64,000 bases of DNA from Prochilodus magdalenae (lineage: Eukaryota; Chordata; Actinopteri; Characiformes; Prochilodontidae), in contig JAMWET010003618.1 of the NCBI GenBank assembly GCA_024036415.1, positions 310,001 to 374,000 on the forward strand. Direction: 5' to 3'. Below the pieces are notes generated by a model, which saw only the letters and a program-made list of their open reading frames with translations, had not been told where the DNA came from and did no database searches. Made by a program: the position numbers and the translations under genes. Below, in pieces: positions 35,940-49,165 of this stretch. Within the stretch, counting starts at the first letter, position 1. Every line of letters starts with the position of its first letter.

Positions 35940-37630
35940 CAGTTTTTCTCAGTCGATTTGGTTCATTTCTCAGATCAGAATTGTAATTCTCAAAACTGTT
36001 CATTCAGTCTCCACATCTCCTTGTCATTTGTGCACATCATACTAGCATTTCTCGTTGTGTTTCACACTTTGCAAATGCTTTTGTAAATTCATGCAAATGG
36101 TCATGTACAACTGTCTGCTGTTTTTCGCATTATCAATTGTTTAGGTCATGTTTATCAAAATGTCTTCTACTGATTGTCTGTTGAATTGTCTTACCCTCCA
36201 AAACAGTTAGGCTTTAGGTCATTGCCTAGGTCATTACATGCAAAAATGCTGAAAATGTTGTCATAATCTCTTTTTTTTCACAGACATTTGTACATTTCTG
36301 TGAAACATTTTGGTAATTGAATAATTGATTATCCTTAATTGTTCTCAGGTGAATCTTGGCTTTCAGTTAAGAAGGGGAATTTGTGAAGGTTTAGAGCACC
36401 TAATGGTCCAATAGCTCTCAACCATAGGTCAGAAGTGCATCTCATGCACCTTCAATTGACAAACATATATAGACACAAAGTCACAAAAGTCTGTCATTGT
36501 CACAAAGTCTCACAAGGCCATGTACAGGGTGAACAGCCAAGAAGAGAGGCAAGGCTGCATGGTGGAAGGCTGAAAGGACATTGACATTAATTCTGAAATG
36601 TTATTTAATCTTATGTTTTGCATTGTTGCATTCTTATACCATATAGGACTGCAAGACTAGCTCACAGTGGTGGCGGAGGTCCTATTTTCACTCCTCAACA
36701 AAAGGAGGCTATATGTGCTATGGTCATAGCAAATAATGCCATAAGGCTGAGGGAGATCCAGCAAGCCATTATATAGAACAACGTTTTTCAAAATATTCAA
36801 TCTGTAAGCATCTCCACCATTGACCAGGTTCTGAAATGACACCAGATGAGCATGAAACAGCTGTACCAAGTTCCATTTCAAAGAAATGGTGACAGGGTGA
36901 AAGAGCTACAGTACCAGTATGCGCAGGTAAAACCCTTACATATACTGACATATTTGCTATGGCTGAAATGTACGAAGATATCTGGTGTGACATGGATGAA
37001 AACATGTGGCCCAACAAAGAGGAGCATCAGGATGTATATAGAAAAGAGAACTCCATAATTTCTTAAGTTGTTGTCCCAGGTTTGTTTTAAATGTTTAGAT
37101 TAAGTTTCTAATTTCTAATTCTAGTTTTTACTTTGTGATATAGAGTGCTGCCTACAGTCGTCTGTCTTTCCTAAATTTCTATATGTTTTTTTTGTCAACC
37201 AATTGCAGTCCGAACAATACAATAAAAGAATATTACTGTAAAAATTTGATTCTAGTCCAGCTTCTTTCTGTCAGTCTCCCACATACAGTCATGTGTAACT
37301 TTGTGCTCTGTGTAAGTTTGTATTTGGCTATTCTCCATCAGAATATACTTACAGTGTACACTGTTGCACTGACAACATGACTAAGTATTTTGACTGCCTT
37401 GTTCATAGGCAATGACACACACACTAGACATTTTGATGGCACTGACAATTTGACTGACATAAATATTTGGTATTGAGGCAAAAACAAAGCATTCTGAGGG
37501 AGGTATGTGCTTTTGCAGGCATTTCTTTGAGTTTTGCTATGTTTTGCTAACTGTTTTGAGAAATGTACTTGTTGTGATGCCAATGTAAATCATGATGTGA
37601 GAAATGTACCAAGTCGACTGAGAAAAACTG
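35940..37630 (+). mobile_element. IS630/Tc1-type transposon with inverted ends and internally deleted transposase
   Basis: The ends CAGTTTTTCTCAGTCGA and TCGACTGAGAAAAACTG are inverted and flanked by TA (35938-35939 and 37631-37632). The interior of the plus strand translates to PQQKEAICAMVIANNAIRL then REIQQAII and later MKQLYQVPFQRNGDRVKELQ, the DNA-binding half of a fish IS630-type transposase. It then jumps to a fragment resembling its C-terminal tail (near 36.98-37.04 kb: DIW-CDMDENMWPNKEEHQD). The catalytic Asp motifs between are missing. It is non-autonomous, and an in-frame TAG and a TGA are also present. Confidence 0.8.
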
Positions 37631-38184
37631 TATTATGTCAAAGTTATTGTCAGAGGTGATCTCATGATAAGGGCAGAAGCTAAACCCTGCGGTGCAGTTT
37701 GGCATTGCAGTCCCTGCAGTAAGAACATAAGGTTAAATAACTTTGTGTGACTTCCTGTACTTTTACGTGCTGAAGGGGTGGTAGGAAGAAAAATACAGGA
37801 AGAAGGGTGAGCTGTGTCACTTCGGGGCTGTATTGTCTGACGCAGCTGCAGAGAACAGAGGAAACACAACATGCTCAGAGACTAAATAGTTAAAGCATTA
37901 TTGTGCATGTAGGCCATAAATTTGAAACTGAAACATCATTAGGCCAGTTTGTGTTGCCTTCAGATGAAGCAAAGAATGAGCTTGACGACCTTTAAGTCTG
38001 ATCAAACATGTCGTAGAAGAGATAAATCCAAGATAAGTCTAAGATAAGTCCATGCTGCCTTGATACATTAGCATTTGACCATTTGACATATCTTAACTTG
38101 TGAAGATTCACTGCTGAAATAATGAAATGCAGTCTATAATCTTCTGTCAAGGATGTGATATTCTCATAATATCTTCCCCAGTAC

Positions 38185-38249
<65 letters not shown>

Positions 38250-41200
38250 CAATGTGAATGAATGAATGGGTGAAGCTGAAGCACTGTAGGCTAAAAGTGT
38301 CTATGACTATGAATTATGTAAATTAGGAATTATGCATAGAAAACCTTAACATTATGCCTTACCCAAATCCTTACACACCTCATTTATAAAAGTCGTTCTT
38401 AGGTTCTTCAGGGAATTAATAGTCTCTCCAACTGACACTGTTTTGCCGCCATTATTTGTAAGGGTGTATATTATTATCCATTGCAAACAAAACGCAGCTC
38501 AGAAATGAATTGGTTTGCTAAGGTGCAGAAGAAATGCTGACTAGCAGATTTCAAAGCTTCCGACCTGCTGGAACTTATATCAACACCCTTTCTAAAGCAG
38601 GATACTTTCTGAAGGAAAACCTCTGTTGATACAATCCATTGTTCCCTGACAGGTTTGATGTAGGAGTGTTTTAGTGCTTTCTGAATGTGCACATGTGCCA
38701 ATGCTATCTGGTGTCGGAACCATGTTGTGTTTTCTGAAGCAAGGATCAGTTTAGGATTTCATTTTTGAATCATTTTTAGTATTGTCTCCCACGCCTGGTG
38801 AGGTGTGGATGGCTGAGATTTATAGTTATAGATATTATTCAGGATCATCAAATTGTTAGCGAATTAAAGATGCCATATGCAATGGCTGTACCCATAAACT
38901 TGGTTGTACGGGGCCATGTTTTAGTTTTTCTTATGTGAATTAAGTTCATTAACTGTTTTTTAAATTTTTTTTATAAATTGTCTTAAATGGCACTGTTTGA
39001 ATGACCAGTTACCAACTGCCAGCTGACCGAGTCATAGGAAGACTTCAGTTTGGCTATTATGGCTTATTTACAGTAGGAGTAACGGTTTTCAGCTGATCAT
39101 GAGATAGACAACACCAAATTGCCAAGTGATAATGTGGGAAACTTCTACATCTGCCCTGAGGGAGGTGTAATTCACCCTACATGTCCAAAGCCACCCCAAA
39201 CCCTCTTGTTTATGTTTATCTGTGCTTGGCATAATAGCGGCAATCATGGAGGGGGTCACTCCTACTCTTGACCTACTTTGATGGGACAGGATCTGAAAAG
39301 CAAATAAACACTGGAAGGAAAGGATGCTGACAACAATAATCTGACATAGTGACGGTAATGTCCAATTAGGTTGAAAACAAGAAGTTCGCTTTGTCGGTTA
39401 TTTTGGGATTTGAAATGCTGGATTGACAAAGTTAAAAAAGATATGGTTGTAAATAAACAGCTTTAAAAATAGGTTTGCCAAGAAATGTTTTTAGTAGTGA
39501 TATCTGATTGGATGGTATGGGTAGTTTTTTGGAATGAATGTCAAAAACAAAGCACTGCATGCAGATTTTAATTATTGTGCAGGCTAAAGATGCCCTCAAA
39601 CTCCTGTCAACAATTATTCATTCTTAGAAACCTGTTGCTGGATGGATTACATCATAAAGCAAATGTATTAAGCATCATTAATTACATTTAGTCTCCTAGG
39701 CAGGGTGTTAAATAGCCCCTGGTATACTCACTATAACAGGACTGATGCTAACTTCAACGACAACATTATGTTTGGTTGAACAATTCTTTAACTGGAAGTG
39801 CTATTTTCAAATTTTCCGGGTTCTGTCCGGGCAGTTTTCATAAGCTCTCCTATATTCAAATATATCATATTTTTTGTTTGGAGTTTTGCTTAAGTTAGAA
39901 TAGAATCACACAAGAGCACAAAGGTGCAACCAGCTGCGGCTTGGTAAAGCTTGATGCTTCTGACGACTTTTTCTTAGGAATTTTCTTAAAAATGAATTAA
40001 AAAAGAGACTTGAAGATATAGGTAAAATGATGCACATTGATCTTCCACTAAACTTGCATCTGAGCGCTTGTTTTACCACAATGATAAAAATAACGCAATA
40101 TATTAACATAGCAATATGTTTATTTTCAGAGACTGTGAAATTTTCATTTTGTGATGTTCCTGGGGTCCAAGACGTTCATTGTTGCACTTTGTGGTTAGTC
40201 TCAGATGCTGCTATTAAAACAAAATAAAATCTGGTTAATAATCTGTTTCTTGGCATACCTGTTATTAGATCCTTCCAGAAACATGTTATCAACTTGTTGA
40301 GAACATGTTTAAGAACTTGTTTTTGTGCCCAGTGAAGAATTAACATGTTAGGAATTATATACAGATAGAGATGACAAATCAAAAACACAATGCCTGACCT
40401 GTATAATAAGTAGGATCCGGTGGTTCTGTTGTCCTTTGGGAAGTTTACAAGAAGATTATAGGGATGGTTTAGGCCTACTTAGGGATAGGGGTAATTGAAA
40501 ATCAGTACAAAGTATTCTAACCTTTTCACTGTTATCCTAGGAATGAAAGACTCCTTTCATTTAGGGAGTGGTCTCTTCCAGGTCGGCAATTGTCCCATCC
40601 ACAGGGCATGAGGTAAAGCATAGGGCATGACTTTTGCGGTCAGCCTATGGTAGATTGGGGAAGACTTGTGTTTTGGATAAATGCTGTTATATTATCTTAT
40701 TACATTTCCAGGGACTTAGAAGAATGCGTGCCAATGTGCATTCTAGCTGTTCTGCCAGCTGGTGTTGTCTCCAAACCGTACTATAATGCTTTGTTGGTAA
40801 TTTGTCTTCTGCCTGTTTGTATAATACCAGGTGCAAATGATGAAAATGACAGAATCCTTCACAAGGCTAATCAAAAATGCCATTATTCCTTCAGTGGTGT
40901 ATTGTGAAGCATGAATTTAAAGTGGTGTGTTCAATCAATTTTGGCTAAATTTGATTACCGGCCTGACAATGGTTCCATTACCAGTAGCGTTAAAAATATG
41001 CAGAGATGTGTGTGTGTCAGGTCCAGGTGTTTCCTCTGTTCTGGTCACCATTTGCAGACTGAGCCAGGTGGCTGTGACTAAGCAGGCATCTAAAGAGCGT
41101 TCTAATGGGATGTCAGTTGCATCATGGTGATGGTGGCACAGTCTCAACAAACAAACTTCAAGGCTTCACTTACAGCGCTGCCAAAATCATTGCCCATAGA

Positions 41201-42050
41201 GCACTTGGATGTAAAGATCAGTGGCGAGCCATGTGCAGTTATGTGGGATGGGGGAGGATGGACTTGTATGGGGAGGATATCCTGTCTTGTCTTTTTGTTT
41301 CCCTTTAGACTATTGTTTAACAGGGTTGGTGAATCCTGCCATCTAGCCAGTTTGAACTCTGTTTTCATCCATTTTAGCACTTGAACATGTCTGATATCTG
41401 TAATACTGGCCAAATTTGTAAGTGCTTACGAGAAATCTCAACAATGGCTGGAGCAAAATCTGCCAACACACTTTAAAGACCAAATGATAGAAAAACCAAA
41501 TGATACATAACCAACATGATCAATCAAACACAGAGCACTTTTACTGACATGATCAGGATGTTCACTTACTTTAATTACATAATGTCTGAATCACCAACTA
41601 TGAGTCACTTTTGGGTTGAGGGCTTGTTCCTTCCTTGTACTTACATCTTTTGTGTGCCCAAGATATGAATATGAGCTTCCGTTCATGACTAGTAGGAGAG
41701 TCATAAGGTAGGATTCCTTTGCCTTGTGGTTAAAGCCCCTACTTGGGATTTCTGGGCCATAACAACTAAACAGTTTAATTACTTGAGCTAGATTACGGAC
41801 TGATGCTGCTTCAGATTTCACTAATGGCGTTTATTTCCGGAGGGGACTTATCGCCAGGAAGCACATGTAGCTAACGTCTTTCTGTATTTATGTTTTGTCA
41901 AACTTGTCAGCAGATGGCATCTTGGAAAAAAATGTGAGACAAATAACGCACCCTTATAGACTGGAAGAAAACAGCATTGACTTGATTTAGCTGGGTATAT
42001 CTGTTCTACGTAAGACAACAACGTCCTTTTACAATAACTTTCTTTTAAAC
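37631..42050. other. Intergenic, no gene recognised
   Basis: AT-rich DNA. A TA microsatellite lies at 38185-38244. Short open frames (for example near 40.65-41.4 kb) show no family resemblance, no splice context and no composition change. The end, near 42.0 kb, contains degenerate units (ACAACAACGTCCTTTTACAA) that lead into the minisatellite. Confidence 0.6.
38185..38244. repeat. (TA)n microsatellite
   Basis: TA units with single TG interruptions run for about 60 bases. Confidence 0.95.
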
Positions 42051-45000
42051 CAGTTCCGCACACTACAGTAAAGTATTTTACTTCACTTCCACATACTACA
42101 CTAACGTCTTTTACATCAGTTCCACATACTACAGTAACGTCTTTTACATCAGTTCCACATACTACACTAACGTCTTTTACATCAGTTCCACATACTACAG
42201 TAACGTCTTTTACATCACTTCCACATACTACAGTAACGTCTTTCACATCAGTTCCACACACTACAGTAACGTCTTTTACATCAGTTCCACATACTACACT
42301 AACGTCTTTCACATCACTTCCACATACTACAGTAACGTCTTTCACATCAGTTCCACATACTACAGTAACGTCTTTTACATCACTTCCACATACTACAGTA
42401 ATGTCTTTTACTTCACTTCCACATACTACAGTAACGTCTTTTACATCAGTTCCACATACTACAGTAACGTCTTTTACATCACTTCCACATACTACAGTAA
42501 TGTCTTTTACTTCACTTCCACATACTACAGTAATGTCTTTTACATCAGTTCCACACACTACAGTAACGTCTTTTACATCAGTTCCACATACTACAGTAAC
42601 GTCTTTTACATCACTTCCACATACTACAGCAACGTCTTTCACATCACTTCCACATACTACAGCAACGTCTTTTACATCACTTCCACATACTACAGCAACG
42701 TCTTTCACATCACTTCCACATACTACAGTAACGTCTTTCACATCACTTCCACATACTACAGTAACGTCTTTTTATATCAGTTCCACATACTACAGTAACG
42801 TCTTTTACTTCACTTCCACATTCTCCAGTAACGTCTTTCACATCACTTCCACATACTACAGTAACGTCTTTTTATATCAGTTCCACATACTACAGTAACG
42901 TCTTTTACTTCACTTCCACATACTACAGTAACGTCTTTCACATCACTTCCACATACTACAGTAACGTCTTTTACATCACTTCCACATACTACAGCAACGT
43001 ATTTCACATCACTTCCACATACTACAGTAACGTCTTTCACATCACTTCCACATACTACAGTAACGTCTTTTACATCACTTCCACATTCTACAGTAACGTC
43101 TTTTACATCACTTCCACATATTACAGTAACGTCTTTTACATCACTTCCACATACTACAGTAACGTCTTTTACATCAGTTCCACATACTACAGCAACGTCT
43201 TTCACATCACTTCCACATACTACAGTAACGTCTTTCACATCACTTCCACATACTACAGTAACGTCTTTTACATCACTTCCACATTCTACAGTAACGTCTT
43301 TTACATCACTTCCACATACTACAGTAACGTCTTTTACATCACTTCCACATACTACAGCAACGTCTTTAACATCACTTCCACATACTACAGTAACGTCTTT
43401 CACATCACTTCCACATACTACACTAACGTCTTTTACATCACTTCCACATACTACAGTAACGTCTTTTACTTCACTTCCACATACTACAGTAACGTCTTTT
43501 ACATCAGTTCCACACACTACAGTAACGTCTTTTTATATCAGTTCCACATACTACAGTAACGTCTTTTACATCACTTCCACATACTACAGTAATGTCTTTT
43601 ACTTCACTTCCACACACTACAGTAACGTCTTTTTATATCAGTTCCACATACTACAGTAACGTCTTTTACATCACTTCCACATACTACAGTAATGTCTTTT
43701 ACTTCACTTCCACACACTACAGTAACGTCTTTCACATCACTTCCACATACTACACTAACGTCTTTTACATCACTTCCACATACTACAGTAACATCTTTTA
43801 CTTCACTTCCACATACTACAGTAACGTCTTTCACATCAGTTCCACACACTACAGTAACGTCTTTTTATATCAGTTCCACATACTACAGTAACGTCTTTTA
43901 CATCACTTCCACATACTACAGTAACGTCTTTTACTTCACTTCCACATACTACAGTAACGTCTTTTACTTCACTTCCACATACTACAGTAACGTCTTTTAC
44001 TTCACTTCCACATACTACAGTAATGTCTTTTACTTCACTTCCACATACTACAGTAATGTCTTTTACATCAGTTCCACACACTACAGTAACGTCTTTTACA
44101 TCAGTTCCACATACTACAGTAACGTCTTTTACATCACTTCCACATACTACAGCAACGTCTTTCACATCACTTCCACATACTACAGCAACGTCTTTTACAT
44201 CACTTCCACATACTACAGCAACGTCTTTCACATCACTTCCACATACTACAGTAACGTCTTTCACATCACTTCCACATACTACAGTAACGTCTTTTTATAT
44301 CAGTTCCACATACTACAGTAACGTCTTTTACTTCACTTCCACATACTACAGTAACGTCTTTCACATCACTTCCACATACTACAGTAACGTCTTTTACATC
44401 ACTTCCACATACTACAGCAACGTCTTTCACATCACTTCCACATACTACAGTAACGTCTTTCACATCACTTCCACATTCTACAGTAACGTCTTTTACATCA
44501 CTTCCACATTCTACAGTAACGTCTTTTACATCACTTCCACATATTACAGTAACGTCTTTTACATCACTTCCACATACTACAGTAACGTCTTTTACATCAG
44601 TTCCACATACTACAGCAACGTCTTTCACATCACTTCCACATACTACAGTAACGTCTTTCACATCACTTCCACATACTACAGTAACGTCTTTTACATCACT
44701 TCCACATTCTACAGTAACGTCTTTTACATCACTTCCACATACTACAGTAACGTCTTTTACATCACTTCCACATACTACAGCAACGTCTTTCACATCACTT
44801 CCACATACTACAGTAACGTCTTTCACATCACTTCCACATACTACACTAACGTCTTTTACATCACTTCCACATACTACAGTAACGTCTTTTACTTCACTTC
44901 CACATACTACAGTAACGTCTTTTACATCACTTCCACATACTACAGTAACGTCTTTTACATCAGTTCCACACACTACAGTAACGTCTTTTTATATCAGTTC

Positions 45001-45930
45001 CACATACTACAGTAACGTCTTTTACATCACTTCCACATACTACAGTAATGTCTTTTACTTCACTTCCACACACTACAGTAACGTCTTTTTATATCAGTTC
45101 CACATACTACAGTAACGTCTTTTACATCACTTCCACATACTACAGTAATGTCTTTTACTTCACTTCCACACACTACAGTAACGTCTTTCACATCACTTCC
45201 ACATACTACACTAACGTCTTTTACATCACTTCCACATACTACAGTAACGTCTTTTACTTCACTTCCACATACTACAGTAACGTCTTTCACATCAGTTCCA
45301 CACACTACAGTAACGTCTTTTTATATCAGTTCCACATACTACAGTAACGTCTTTTACATCACTTCCACATACTACAGTAACGTCTTTTACTTCACTTCCA
45401 CATACTACAGTAACGTCTTTTACTTCACTTCCACATACTACAGTAACGTCTTTTACTTCACTTCCACATACTACAGTAACGTCTTTTACATCACTTCCAC
45501 ATACTACAGTAACGTCTTTCACATCGGTTCCACATTCTCCAGTAATGTCTTTTACATCACTTTCACATACTACAGTAACGTCTTTTACTTCACTTCCACA
45601 TACTACAGTAACGTCTTTTACTTCAGTTCCACATACTACAGTAACGTCTTTTACATCACTTCCACATACTACAGTAACGTCTTTCACATCGGTTCCACAT
45701 TCTCCAGTAATGTCTTTTACATCACTTTCACATACTACAGTAACGTCTTTTACATCACTTCCACATACTACAGCAACGTCTTTCACATCAGTTCCACATA
45801 CTACAGTAACGTCTTTCACATCACTTCCACATACTACAGTAACGTCTTTTTTTATCAGTTCCACATATTACAAAAACTTTTTTTTATATCAGTTCCACAT
45901 ACTACTATCAATATTTTACATCAGGTCCAT
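42051..45930. repeat. Minisatellite, 33-bp unit, about 117 copies, with higher-order repeat
   Basis: The unit starts CACTTCCACATACTACAGTA and ends ACGTCTTTTACAT, 33 bases in total. Variants recur: CAGTTCC for CACTTCC, TACACTAACG for TACAGTAACG, CAGCAACG, TTCACATC and TTACTTC. A 34-base variant ending TTTTTATAT occurs many times and shifts the frame by one. A block 42500-44010 corresponds unit for unit to 44023-45466. The offset is 1523, then 1423 after three extra units in copy one (42769-42869), then 1456 after one extra unit in copy two (near 44.92 kb). 1456 equals 44 units of which four are 34 bases. The array is open for up to 330 codons on plus and 297 on minus. Confidence 0.97.
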
Positions 45931-46804
45931 GTAGATTTTTCTCAATAAAAGTTGTTAAAAAAATAAAATGAAACGGCAAAATGTTGTTGATATATTTTGC
46001 TCAGTGTGTCATTATTACTCAGCATATGACACATTGCTAAAAAATGAACAAAGTGAAAGCACTTACACCTATTAGTCATAAGTTGAGTCAGTAAAAAACC
46101 CTTTCACATGAAAGTGGCTGATGAACATCTGTTGCATCTAGCTGTATTTACCACATGTTAGGACAAACCCCTTCACGCTCACTTGAACTATTTACTCTTT
46201 GCTTTTTAATTTCCTGAGTCACTTTCTGCTTCAATCACCAAGCCAGGCTCTCTCCACAGGGAACAGGATAATTTCCTGAGCCCATTAAGCACAATCAAAG
46301 AAATGCTAATTATAGGCCGAACCACTTTGCATGCACGGATAATGGCTCAATTACGGTCTGCCAGCTCAGGCTGTATTCATAGTAGTGTTCAAGATTTATA
46401 TTTTGATGGGAGGATGTCCACAGAAGAGAAGAAAGATCACCCAAGAAGAGAGATTTTAGATCCTTGGAATTATGGAATTCAGATCCCCTATAAGAAAACC
46501 AAGGACAACAGTGGCAAGAGGAAATTCCCAAAAACATGAGACAAAAAATGCTATGAACCAAGGCCCTCTTTTCAGGGCTGCACCAGATAGTCGAGTTACA
46601 ATATAAAAGATAACCATAAAATGATAGAATGACAATATAAGCCAGTCACTAATATTTAAATTCTACCAGATGCTTGTAAGTTAGTCAGTGGTACGATTTA
46701 ACAGATTAGAAGCATTTAGAAGTTGTATTCAGAATACAGAAAATAATAATATATATTCAGTCCATGTTTCATTTTGAAATGGCAGTGTTCAGAATTACTT
46801 TTAA

Positions 46805-47095
46805 TACTTTTAGGAGAACAGTGTTGGAGTTATAAAAGTACACTTCCTGAAGAAAATGTGATTGTGCAGCTTAAGCCCGTTACTAGCAACTACTGTTGCT
46901 AAGGTGTTGCCAAAAATGAATGGGAGTCTAGAGGTGAATAAACAACACCTAGAGGAGTGTGGGTCAGTATGACTGTGGATCAGAGTTTGGCGATCTGCCC
47001 TGAGTGAGTACATGCAGTTTGGTTGATGTAGGTTGGAGGAAATAAAATAGTTTTGACAGGGATGACACTGAATGGCACTCTAAGGGAGAGAAAAC
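46805..47095 (-). repeat. Dispersed repeat, relative of 33.3-33.7 kb
   Basis: On the minus strand: TTAGAGTGCCATTCAG, CCAACCTACATCAACCAAAC, GCATGTACTCACTCAGGGC and GATCCACAGTCATACTGACC. The same order occurs on the plus strand at 33380-33580 (AGAGTGCCATTCATTTTC, CTACAGCCACAAGACTGC, ATGTACTTACTCAGGGC). No coding capacity is visible. Confidence 0.65.
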
Positions 47096-48529
47096 AAACA
47101 CAAATTGTATAACAAGAAGAAGAAGAACTGCTTAGAGTGGTCACAGTTTTCACTAATGACTATGATGGAGCTTCATTCATACTTTCAGGTCTGTTTGTCA
47201 TTGCTACAGTAATAGGACACTTACAGTTATTGGTTATTATCTATTTAATATCGCATATAACTAAAGTCCTATAATTCTATATACACACTTACTGCATCTT
47301 TCAGTAAACTGTGTAAAGAAACAAGGTCTACATTAAACTACTGTACATATATTTCATGGTTAGATGATTATACAGTATAAGGCTTCATAGTTTATCTCTT
47401 CCTATCAAAGTAGTTCCAATTCCTCTGCTGTGCAGAGTTTATAGCTGATATCCAAGTAGTACATTTCAACTTTTCAAATTTTTGGCTGTCTTTACTGTGA
47501 TGATTTATTTTTAATGCGTAATTGACGTTGATAACTTGTTATAATGTTATAAAGCTAGGAAATCTAGCTGTACTTTCAATTTTAGCCCAGAAAAAAAAAA
47601 ATGCGCAGAGCTCTGTGTAATTCAACTTACTAACGTTACTAACGTTTTTCCCAACAGAAACGTCTCCTAAGTTCATTCATACTTTTCCAGTCTTTTACTG
47701 ATTTATAAAAGAAGAAACAAATGTCCAATAATGTAGACATTCAATATACAATACAACTACTACAAAGTTTTTCTTATTCCACAGTTACTACTGACATTTT
47801 AATACAAATGAGATGCAAAACTGATCCAGGCTCCCTTATGGTGTCATATTGTTTCTAAGAAAAAGAAAATGAGAATATTACATGAAACCTCCACCCAAAT
47901 GGCTTCAATTGTTCATTACCAAAGAAGAAACAGGGAAACAGCTTGTACAGAACAATAAATGTTTCCTGCAATGTAACGGGCAACTGCAGAGATGGCTCAG
48001 AGCAGCGCGGTGAGTCATTGTATGGATGCACGCTCTGAACCTCGTGCTTTCCTGAGGTGCCAGTTTCCCAGCCAAAGCTATTGTGACCCATAGCTGTAAC
48101 AACGTCCATAGGAGGAAGCACTCGAAGGCCCTACCTGCCACCCCGGTGACCATGATGTATCCTGTGTTAGATCCAATTATTTCGATGCAGTACATTCCTA
48201 TGCCAAGGTGTTTTTTTTTCTATTTTTCCCACTTGATACGAACCATAAAATACACACAGACAAACTATATGTCTTAAAAAATAATAATGTATATATACAT
48301 AACTATGTAAAAGTATTAGGGAGCCAAGAAACTAATACATAAAAATCTATTTATTTGGCCAATAAGTGTGTATTTAATTAGACAAACATACACAAATAGT
48401 GGTAATACAAGTACTGATTTGTAAGTTACTTAACTGTTTCCAAACCTCTTTGTTAGAAAGTATTATTTATGTAGGCAAGGCCAATTTAGATGAGGCCAAT
48501 CATTCTTTGAGCAGAGACTTTTTGAGCCA

Positions 48530-48800
48530 TTTTGTGCCATTTGAGGAATTTGTCGCCCACATTTAACCCATCTGTGACACACTGTAGTGAACACCCACAC
48601 TAGAGGGCAGTGAGTACACTTGCTCGGAGCAGTGGCCAGCTCTATCCATGGTGCTCAGGGAGCAGTTGGGGATTAGGTGCCTTGCTCAAGGGCACTTCAG
48701 TCATAAGTGTCAGTTCAGGGAATCAAACCCGCTGTTTCTCCACTGGTTCCCTGCACAGGCTCCTGGCTGGTTACCTGCACAGGTCACAAGTGGTTTCCTA
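48530..48800. repeat. Dispersed fish repeat fragment
   Basis: AACACCCACACTAGAGGGCA, GGGAGCAGTTGGGGATTAGG and TGCCTTGCTCAAGGGCACTT are words of a repeat widely spread in teleost genomes, as I remember it. The short open frame over it is an artefact. Confidence 0.6.
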
Positions 48801-49019
48801 AGCTCTAGTCCACCAGATACAATAGACAATGGGCAATGGACGATGGAATTTAACAAATTCACATGACTGAGGAGAAATCTGGAAAGACACCTTGTTTTTT
48901 AAACTAGCTATCAACTGCTTATTAGAAACAAGAAGGCCTTGGTTGGTTTTTAACATATTTACATATATTGGCATTTTTCTATGATATATGACACTTTTAT
49001 GTGCACAAATGCACTTATC

Positions 49020-49165
49020 GTACATTCATCCACTAAACCACTTATCCACCAGGGTCTTGAGGGTGCTGGAGGACTTACTGGACGGAAGACAGGAAACACC
49101 AGACCCTTCTGGCTGTGGAACCCACTGCACCACCATGCTGCCCACAAATGCATTATTACCAAGGT
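49020..49165. repeat. Dispersed repeat fragment (family of 19.64 kb)
   Basis: ATTCATCCACTAAACCACTTATCC, GGGTGCTGGAGGACTTACTGG and GAACCCACTGCACCACCATG. The start matches the repeat at 19.64-19.88 kb. Confidence 0.5.

Noticed and set aside
42051..45930. CRISPR-like array
   Set aside because: Units are contiguous with no unique spacers. It is a vertebrate minisatellite.
42401..45948. Long open frames on both strands as genuine repeat-protein genes
   Set aside because: They follow from a unit length divisible by three. The 34-base variants break frames, start codons are arbitrary, and no splice sites or promoter are seen.
46303..46539. 78-codon plus-strand frame rich in Lys and Arg
   Set aside because: No similarity or exon signals recognised.
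47855..48195. Minus-strand frames of 88 and 96 codons
   Set aside because: The overlapping frames compete, have no family match, and neither has splice or promoter context.
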